Shown here one piece after another: positions 55,896 to 64,000 of a stretch of 64,000 nucleotides of DNA. Position 1 is the stretch's first letter; each line of letters starts with the position of its first letter. The notes below the pieces were generated by a model. It ran no database searches, was not told where the DNA came from, and worked only from the letters and a program-made list of their open reading frames with translations. The stretch lies in NCBI GenBank assembly GCA_018105865.1, contig CM030845.1:10267390-10331389 (forward strand). Direction: 5' to 3'. A program made the position numbers and the translations under genes. The DNA comes from Metaphire vulgaris (taxonomy: Eukaryota > Annelida > Clitellata > Crassiclitellata > Megascolecidae).

Positions 55896-58406
55896 GACTA
55901 TCCAAATTATGGACCAACAGTCCAACAGTCGCAAATAAAATGGGCAAAGACTACGTCCGATCTTCCACTAACGGAAATGGCTATGCATTCACATTTCAAG
56001 TCCAAGACCTACTGTACATATCTCAAACGCTCTCGGAATCAACAGAACTGATAAAGCCTTGCTACAGTACGTGTACGTAAGACCCAATGCTCGACTGACC
56101 AATGCGTCTGCAAGAGCTGCGTCGGTGCAAAGGCGGCACCGGCGCAACGCTGCATTATTGATCTACAGTTGCCGCCATGACAACGTACGCTATAAGCCAG
56201 GAGTCCCCTCCACGTCGGTCCTGGATAAGAGAACATCTATATGCAGTCAGTGCCGCATCTCCATTTAATTAATTACACGTACTGTACTCTTAGTTCTCAT
56301 GTACACGAAGACAAAAAATGTACTTACAAGTGGTTTTTAAGTCTACAAGGTCTACTAATGGAAAACAAGATCATCAAAGCTGCAGAGAGGCAAATCTTCA
56401 CATCTCAAATGTTGCCATTAATACCTTAATCTTTCAAGTATAGCATCTGAAGGCCATGGCAAAATCCGCTTCATATGCAGCAGTTTGTATTCATTCATCC
56501 AAGAAATACTGTAGTTGTATGAAATGAAGGTCAGCTTTGGCAGGTTCTTATCGCAATTTTAAAATTATAATAACTTGTGAGTCATGAGCAGCAGCACTAG
56601 CTGTTAGTAATTTGAACATTAATGAGAATAGCGTTGGGGCTCCATAATTCTGCCACAAATCAGGTTTTACAAATAATGAGAAACTACCGTAAATTAAATC
56701 AATTTTTAACCTTTCAGGACAGAATTTAATCCATTGTTACACAATTTAATTATCAGCAAAGAGTGAAACCTCTGATTGGAAATAATTTTAAAGCATGCTC
56801 TATTTATCTGCTCCACATAGTCGTTGTGCTTTCTTTATCAGTAAAACTGTATTAACCTGGACTCTCAGCATGGCCATCAGACAGTGTTTATTTTAGGCCT
56901 TCTCTGGGGGGAATCCCCCCCAGTTTTAAAATCCCCACATTTTTTATATGTCGGCTGGGGATGGAAATTTCCCCCCACAAAAGTGTGGAGACTCAGACCT
57001 TGTCCCCAAACATTTCTAAATCCCTGGCCATCAGATAATTTTATTTGGACTCGCTGACGGCCTGAAGCACAAAGGTGCCCTTGGACATGACAAAGTGTTC
57101 TCTTTCAGTTAACAAGGATACCTTTTCAAGTTCTCCAAAGCCCAAGTTAACAAGGTTTTACTGAAAACTCTTAATTACTGTAACAATAACGGCTCATTGG
57201 TCAGTTATAATACAGTCAGTCAAGTGACTTTTACAACAGTTACATTTATCTACAAAGCCCATCTGCTGATCAATACAGTGCCAAGAAAATATCTATATAA
57301 TTCAAACAACAATGGGTGAGTCGTCCTAACAATAAACCATCAAGCATTACATGATATATTCGATTCTAATAGTATTACAACTCTTAGGGTAAAAGGCATC
57401 AAGTGAAATTAGGAAATTATATGCAAAACCAAACTGAATATAACTTACTGTACGATTGTTGGTGCATCAATTGCCGCTACACGGCTCGAGGAAAATTCAG
57501 CAAATTAAAGTGTGATATGCACTATGTCAGAGAAAAAAATTTTCTTCCGTTTCGTGGCAAAATGGAAGAAAGTTGTTTTTCAGAAAATAACACCAAAAGA
57601 ACTAAAAACAGTTACAAATGACCATATACCCACAGAGAAATCTAATTTAACACATGAACTTCAATATAAAAGCAATCATTCAGCTGTCCATTCATATCAT
57701 ACTGTACATATTAAAATAAACTGAAGAAATCATCTCCTCATTTCTGATTTTAGAAAGCACATATTTAATAAACAGTCACCAAAATAGTAAAAGCGAACTA
57801 AATTAATTTTAATGGTTCAAAGTATTTTACACCATTCTGCAAAATGTCATTCATTACAATGGAAACAAATGCTTCAAATTAGCAACATTAGCTGTAAGAA
57901 GCATATGCAACTCATTTTTATTATAGTTATCATATAAAATTTCAACAGTATCTGGATATGAATCAAGTACAATAAGTTAGAAGTTCTGCTAGCTGATAAA
58001 TTTCAATCGCCTACCTAGGAGGACTGTGCTATTAAATGCTATGAGAAATCATAGCAGTTTTCACACAGGCTAATGCCCCCTAAATAACTTGAAAAAAATC
58101 ACATTATTATTATTATCATTTTAATAATTTCTCAAAATGACTGATACTTGCAAACGTTTTCTCCTGAAGAACAAGAAAAGCTAGTTATTACAAGTGACAT
58201 AAAGTCCCGTGAAAGCATTTAGTTTCAGCAGACAAAGAACTCCTTCAAGAAGACATCTGGCAGACAATTCGTTCAACCACTTCTGACTTTACAAGTGCCA
58301 GAGCCAGACAAATCCGCTCTCAATGCTTTGCAGGAATACACATAGGGCGGGCAATAGCCCAACCAAGTGTTAAGAAGAAGAACACCCAACTGAGAACACA
58401 CTGCAA
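55896..58406. other. Intergenic region, TMEM181 promoter side and TBC1D15 3' side
   Basis: The first 400 bp (to about 56270) are richer in CpG than the surroundings, consistent with the promoter of TMEM181. The rest is AT-rich and holds a GGGGGGAA-type repeat (56885-57035). No further exon was recognised. A minus-strand AATAAA at 57917-57922 could serve TBC1D15. Confidence 0.5.
56885..57035. repeat. 'GGGGGGAA..CCCCCC' repeat, copy 1
   Basis: GTTTATTTTAGGCCTTCTCT is followed by GGGGGGAATCCCCCCCAG and, later, TTTCCCCCCACAAAAG. A related segment is at 63053-63241. Boundaries are not defined. Confidence 0.4.
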
Positions 58407-61400
58407 CTAATACACAAGATCCATGTGGTCAGAAAGAATTTCAATGCTATCGTCGTCCGGTGTACTCGGCTCTTTGGCGGTTCCGGAGTGGTGATTATGA
58501 TGGTGTAAAGGTTGAGTCACGACGCTCTTGGCTCTGTTTGCCGCATGAGTAACAGTTCTGTCCGGACTGCTCTTTGTGCTGCTCTGAGTCGACGCTTCTG
58601 TCCGTTGTTCGTCGGAATGCGTCAGAGGGAATGGCTGAAAGGGGCTTCCTTCTGCGCCCATCGACAAGCACAGAATGTTGTGAACTGTGGAAGGAAGGTC
58701 GCGGCAGTCACGAAGCTGACAATAAATTGCTTCGGCAATACAAAGGATCTCATTAACATTGATGTTGCAAGAAAGGTCATTGACATACTGTGAACGAAAA
58801 AAGCAATATTCTTAAGAAATTTGTCTCATATTAAAAATTGTAAAATCCTAGGTTAGTATTTTTGATTTTAAACACTTATAAGAATGCTATGATGAACTTT
58901 GAAGACAATATGTACAGGTCTTTTTGAACATTCAGATATTTCTAGAGTTATTCAGAGTTATTCAGATATACATAATTGGTACTTTCACATCAAAATAAAC
59001 TAATGTATTTACAAGAGAAAGAAGAAAAGACCCGCTGAGCTTACTTTAAGTATTTCATTAAACCCAAAATTGTTTTCAATAAGTGTTGTCTTTACAGTAT
59101 CAAATATTGCCAAACACAGAAGCAGATGGAAATTCTTGCATGGCTTCCCTGTCCACAGAACCTAAACATATACACACAAAAGCACACATATATACATACA
59201 TACATACATACTTATATATGTATATATATGTATATATATATATGTATATATAATTTTTTATATATACACACATAGTTGTTGGACGTGTTTTGATTGCGTG
59301 GAGCTGCTTTGTCAAGTATTTGTCACAGCAGCCTTTCTTGGTAGACAGACATCTAACTAAATGACAGAAAGACTTGTACAGCATCATTATAGTACTGCAT
59401 TTGACACCAGCTTATCAGTCACTCCACTCGTCAGCTTCACTGCCCATTGCTGCCAACATAACAAAGCATAGCGAAACTTGAACTTGACACACAGCAAAGA
59501 CCACTTTAACTTCCATTCTGCACCACCAGAGACTGTCTTAGAAGTAAACTTTGCACTTCCCGGGAACTGAACCCAGGCCAACAGACTATTCAAATGCAGA
59601 CCTGATACTCCACTGAATTGCTCTATCCAAGTAGATTAAACATCCATGATCAAAAACCATTTAATCCAATATCATGCTGAAGTTTCATCATTACATCACA
59701 CTACTTACCGGTAATATATATGAATATTCAGCATTCAATGGCGCAGAACAGTCAATTCCATTATACTTTTTTCCAGAGCTCATATTGCTGCAAAGTCACT
59801 GGTTTAGACCAAACAATTCTTCTGAAAAGCGCACGTAGGCCTGAGGAGAGGGGGTGCAGCCAGCACATTGTTCCGGGGCCCATGGAGCTCAAAGGGGCCC
59901 GGGGCCGGTGATGATGATGTATTAGCAATAGTGCGAAGCCATAAGAAGACTGACTAGCAAAAAAAGGTCATCAACTTTTTCACACATTTGGCAGGTCAAG
60001 AGGCCCGTGACTAATTTATGTACCGGGGCCCGGAAATTCTCTAGGCAGCCCTGAAAGCATGAACAGGATGCTGTGACCAAATCTTTAGTGACATCAGATC
60101 AAAATAAATCGACATTCATAATGTTACTTAAATTGCCAGTCAAACGCAAATAAATAAATAATGTCAATTAAATAAATACAATTCAAAAACTACCTCTTAA
60201 TCAATATGCCAATTCTAATACAATCGAAATATAACAACAATTAATAAAGCCATAAACTCCTGTTATTAAAATGAACTGCAACAGTTAATGGACATACCTC
60301 CCAAAGTCTCATAATATCAGGAAACGAGAATTCTCGCTTGAATATGATAAGAAGCCAGCGAAAGCAAAAGTACATGTTGCTCGATTCATGGCTTTCCAGG
60401 TAGTTTGCTAGAACAGGGTCAACAAATAAGACCAGACTCTGCAGCTGAAAAAGTTGATTCTTCATCGCCTGCTGATCCTTCTCAAAGTTCCGACTCTAAA
60501 TGCAATAAAGCAAAATGACAGATCGAAAAATCAGTACCAGTAGTTAAAACAATTAAAATGACAACTTATTAATCGTTCAAAAAAAGACCAGTTAACCGGT
60601 CATTAGCGGCAGCCTGGTGTCGTGCCCCCATCAAAGCGCTTTGATGTTGCGGGCGCTGGGGCTGGCATCCTCCGCGGCTACTTCAAAGCGCTTTGAAGTT
60701 GCCGGCATCCTGCATGGCTACATCAAAGCGTTTTGATGTCGCCGACTCCTATGCCAGCGTGGCTACATCAAAGCACTTTGATGTTGCCGGCGTCTATGGC
60801 GGTGTCCTGCGGCCTACATCAAAAAGTTTTGATGTTTTAAAATTGAAATTACGATTAACCAGTCTAGGTTAAAAGGACTGGTCCTTGCTCTTAGGACCGG
60901 TTAACCAGTTAACCGTTAACAATCCTATTAACAATTACATACTTATTAACTTCAGAATGTCAATAATTAGGATAATTAATAATCATAAGTCTTAGACTTG
61001 ATTAAAGATAATCACACGAAAAAATGTTTCATTTAAAAGACAAAACAATGGAATAATTGCCCAAAAGAATGAAAATTCACGCTAGACTCAGGTAGAGCTG
61101 CTAACCATCATCTGTATGAAGCCAGCAAAGCACCAGAAGGCGTCCACCTCATTCTCCATGACAACCAAAATGGGTGCCAACAAATCACTCATTCCCTGCA
61201 CATAGCCTACGATGAAAAGAATGGAAAAAGAGCACAGAAATACATAAATACATTCAAGAATAACTGTTACATCACTGATAAACGAAAGCAGTCTTTAAGA
61301 ATTTTTGTTTTTGATTGGATGATTAAGGGAAATGGTTAGGTACTAAGGCAAACTGTCCAGATTGTCAGAATTATCTTAACACATTGATAGAGCTGTGGTA

Positions 61401-63689
61401 ATTAATAGGTATTAACTGGGTAATTAAATTCTCAAATAGTGGTTAATTCCGAAAAACATTTACCAGATAATTTCAGCAAATTATGCTAGAGCCGATTAAA
61501 TCAATTCATTGCAAAATTCAATTTAATTGAACTGACTTCTTTGATCTAGCAATGAGAGATTAAAATTCTATTTCAGAGAAAGAAGTCATTGACTGAAATC
61601 AATTGCACTACTAAAATGACTACTATAGAAGTTCTCTAGTCAGCCAGTTAGTCATTGAAAGTTCAAAGGGTTCTTTGAAAATGGTTCGCATTAAAAGAAG
61701 TTAACACCATGCAAAGTGAAACAGCACATCTTGACTCAAACAAGAAGTGCGTTCATAGCAAATGATTCAGGCTGTACATTCAGGCAACAATATTCACTTT
61801 AATTTAATATTCACTTTAACTATCTCACTTACCATGAATATGATACAGCCACAAACAAATTTTTAATACATATATGCAGGAAAAAATGAAGACAAATTAC
61901 AAACCGAGGTCAAAATCATACATGCAGTGCGTCAGAAGAATGTCGTACAAAACTGAAATGTTCGGATTGTTCTCTCCTTCAAAGAAACTATGCGTACGGT
62001 CGGTCCGCATCACATCTTTCTCTAGATGCATAACAAACCATATCTGCATCAGATTTCAACAAATGTTTCTGATTAAAAAATAAATATACAGCCTTTCAAA
62101 GACTGCAAATATCTGGATAAGCAACGAATCGTTTCACGAACTATTTTGATGATGGAGAGCATTTGAATGCACGTTCGGTTAGCCATCAGACATGTTGATG
62201 CATATTTCATGTTTCATACCAATTAAACTTTTTCTGTCTCTGAGCTCACTGAAGCGTGACTGTTGGTCTTCGTTGATCGATTTCCACTGAAGCTTCATTC
62301 GAAAATAGTCATCACTGCATGCAAGAAATAAAGACATCTCCATACAACAGCCAAAAGCACAGGAACTCAACTGGAAAATTTGCAAACACTCATTTTGACA
62401 ATATGCTAAATATCATTTACAGAATGAACAATTAATCAATCAATCACAAGGCTTAAAAACTGAAAAAAGAATTCATTGAAAATAAACTATAACAGAAATG
62501 CTCTTGTTTCACTCAAACAAATAAATAAGGAACAGACTTTTGAATAACTTTAAATCTTACACTTTTAGCTTGCGTTCCTCAGTGCGCGATTTGTATGTAG
62601 AATCCCATTTGTAATAGCCCAAAAGAAACTTCCAAACCTCATTTCTCAGATGTGGCTCTACACCCTAAAACCAATTTCAAATCAAGAAAAAAATACAAAT
62701 GCAATATTTCCAAGACACCCTAGGCACACCAATGATTATAAAATGGCTAATGGCAGATGACTATGCTAAGAACATTTGTTGGATGCTGCGTGTAAAACTT
62801 ACGCCACGAAAAACTGCCTCCCTCACCACATCCACATCTGTGATCTGACCTTCACGATTCATAAATTTTGACCACAATTCTGAATCAACAGCCGAAGATC
62901 GACTGACCACAGGACGAGTAGGCAGGTCTCGCTAAAAACACAACAAGTGCAACATAGAGCACCACAGAGAACAACATTAAGCTATCACAAATACTTATGA
63001 ATCAACACAAGAGCATAAATCTAAATGACAGTGACTGCATTCCAAAACAGCCAGGGTTTAATCTAGGCCGTTTCCGGGGGGAATTGCCCTTTTCCCCCCA
63101 GGAAATTTCAAATTCCCCTGGAAATTTTGGCATACTACATCAACTAACAGCAGCCCCCTAGCAGAATTCCCCCCGGCTTTGTCAGTTTCCCCCCGACTTT
63201 GTCAGTTTCTCCCCGGAGTCTAGGAGTCTAGATTAAACACTGAAAACAGCACATTCATACAAGAAAAAATTGACAGTATCACTGACTCCCAACTTTCACA
63301 TTCACACCAATTTCACTTTCACATTCACACCAATTTCATGCTTGAGAAAGAATACACTTCTAGACAACTCTACTGACCACATAATCTCAGAACTGTTTTC
63401 CCACACACCCCTTCAAGTTCACTAATTAGGGGAGAAGTACATAATTTCCAATTGATGCCCCAAGATGCGTTCTGAAGCTCAAACTTACCGTTGATATCAG
63501 CGTAAATTCTGTTCCTTCTAACTGATTCATTTCCAATCCACCAAGATCTACGTCCACCGGTGGTAAGGTTTCTGAAGCAGCGGGAAACTCTGGTGGAAAT
63601 GGTTCGGGTGCAATCAGATTCTCTCGCAGGAAGTTAGTCACCTTGGAAAAGCCTCCGATGGTTGCCGTGACTGGATCCTGGAAGAATTT
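58407..63689 (-). CDS. TBC1D15: TBC1D15-type Rab GTPase-activating protein, 3' part
   Basis: Nine minus-strand exons join in phase: 63489-63689, 62803-62931, 62561-62664, 62220-62314, 61905-62021, 61106-61206, 60298-60495, 59045-59161, 58407-58787, giving about 480 residues to the TAG. The first visible exon has KFFQDPVTATIGGFSKVTNF, the conserved linker before the TBC domain. The TBC domain runs from FRGGVEPHLRNEVWKFLLGY to FGFNEILK. Both catalytic fingers are present: the arginine finger IEKDVMRTDR (I-x-x-D-x-x-R) and the glutamine finger GYVQGMSDLLAP. YFRMKLQWKSI, YFCFRWLLIIFKREFSFPDI and CIAEAIYCQLRDC match human TBC1D15 closely. Family members stimulate GTP hydrolysis by Rab7 and act with Fis1 at mitochondria and lysosomes. 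The C-terminal 85 residues are low-complexity and acidic. The N-terminal exons lie right of the window. TBC1D17 is an alternative vertebrate name; an invertebrate would usually have one gene. Confidence 0.94.
59190..59265. repeat. (TACA)n/(TA)n microsatellite
   Basis: TACATACA followed by TATATG/TA runs in TBC1D15, about 30 bp upstream of the exon at 59045-59161. Confidence 0.9.
59545..59640 (-). repeat. tRNA-like SINE head
   Basis: On the minus strand GGATAGAGCAATTCAGTGG (A-box-like) and CTGGGTTCAGTTCCC (B-box-like) are spaced as in a tRNA, without a matching acceptor stem. It lies in a TBC1D15 intron. Confidence 0.55.
59840..60052. repeat. 'GGGGCCCGG' repeat, copy 2
   Basis: Shares GGGGCCCGG, GATGATGTATTA, AAAAAAGGTCATCAAC-type and GAGGCCCGT motifs with 29738-30075 in the same order. 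In a TBC1D15 intron. Confidence 0.5.
60586..60920. mobile_element. Element built from five 20-bp palindromes
   Basis: Five copies of ACATCAAAGCGCTTTGATGT or close variants at 60628-60647, 60680-60699, 60720-60739, 60765-60784 and 60816-60835. Spacers of 20-32 bp carry TTGCCGGCRTC. In the second copy both arms change together (ACTTC/GAAGT). The block is bounded by GTTAACCGGTC on the left and GACCGGTTAAC on the right. No open frame. It lies in a TBC1D15 intron. Confidence 0.75.
63053..63241. repeat. 'GGGGGGAA..CCCCCC' repeat, copy 2
   Basis: Starts AGGGTTTAATCTAGGCCG and ends GAGTCTAGATTAAACACTG, an imperfect inverted repeat. The interior has GGGGGGAATTGCCC and three TTTCCCCCCGAC-like segments. 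Probably a small DNA transposon. In a TBC1D15 intron. Confidence 0.5.
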
Positions 63690-64000
63690 CTAAAGTAAAG
63701 AGAAGAAACAAACGTAAATTTATGTATTTCTTTTCATATTTCTTTATTATCCTGTTAAATAGCAGTCAAGTGGCACAAAATAAATGCTTAACTGCAAAAA
63801 GAACATTCATACTAACAAAGCAAAGAGATGAAGGTATTATTGAAGACAAAAAACAGGATAGTAAAACTATATCTGCAAGACCACACAGTACAAATGATAG
63901 CACCTCACTCAATTTCTCAGGTCAATGTTACTCAGTACATAACAATATGTACTGAGTAACTACTTGGCGTTATGCATACAATAATATTCAGTACACATCC
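63690..64000. other. Right-edge intron of TBC1D15
   Basis: Begins with the acceptor TTTAG before the exon at 63689. AT-rich, no exon recognised. The N-terminal exons of TBC1D15 are expected beyond the window. Confidence 0.6.

Noticed and set aside
56039..56268. Overlapping open frames on both strands upstream of TMEM181
   Set aside because: The region is CpG-rich and therefore poor in stop codons. No homology or splice pattern was found; it is better explained as promoter.

Overview
The window is animal nuclear DNA, AT-rich, with small phase-consistent exons in introns of roughly 0.1 to 4 kb, many microsatellites and many small DNA transposons. The gene set includes the ciliary transition-zone gene MKS1, an animal-type TMEM181 and a metazoan-type 7SL RNA. 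Together with tRNA-headed SINEs and many repeats carrying a 'TATAGCGC' motif, this suggests a marine invertebrate. I cannot name the species or phylum.

No long open frame covers any of the genes, so I rebuilt them by joining exons at GT/AG sites with matching phase and checking against remembered human family sequences. From left to right: RUSF1 (DUF647) on the minus strand, 1267-3561, with its 3' part beyond the left edge. MKS1 on the plus strand, 4462-17690, 19 exons, apparently complete at 563 codons. SFT2 domain protein (SFT2D2-like), minus, 29463-21155, 7 exons, 168 residues. TANGO2, minus, 40286-30963, 7 exons, 280 residues. SRP 7SL RNA, plus, about 41257-41556. TMEM181, minus, 55895-44940, 14 coding exons plus an alternative first exon. 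TBC1D15-type RabGAP, minus, 63689-58407, 9 exons seen, with its 5' exons beyond the right edge.

RUSF1 and MKS1 are head to head across about 0.9 kb. MKS1 and SFT2D converge. SFT2D, TANGO2, TMEM181 and TBC1D15 lie head to tail on the minus strand. All four belong to families linked to Golgi, endosome or organelle traffic, and 7SL RNA (ER targeting) lies among them. That is suggestive of conserved microsynteny but not proof of co-function.

The space between exons is dominated by mobile DNA. There are six hAT-like non-autonomous elements, five with perfect 8-bp target duplications. There is a 2.14-kb inverted repeat with arms of about 710 bp, an 847-bp element with 'ACCGTATTTTCGCGCG' ends, and two copies of a 400-bp MITE. 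Tiny TTAA-flanked elements, tRNA-derived SINEs and five decayed 3' ends of non-LTR retrotransposons make up the rest. I saw no bacterial-type system, CRISPR array or viral gene. The most unusual items are the long inverted repeat, an array of five 20-bp palindromes in a TBC1D15 intron, the 7SL gene between direct repeats, and a fossil-like duplicate of a TMEM181 exon.
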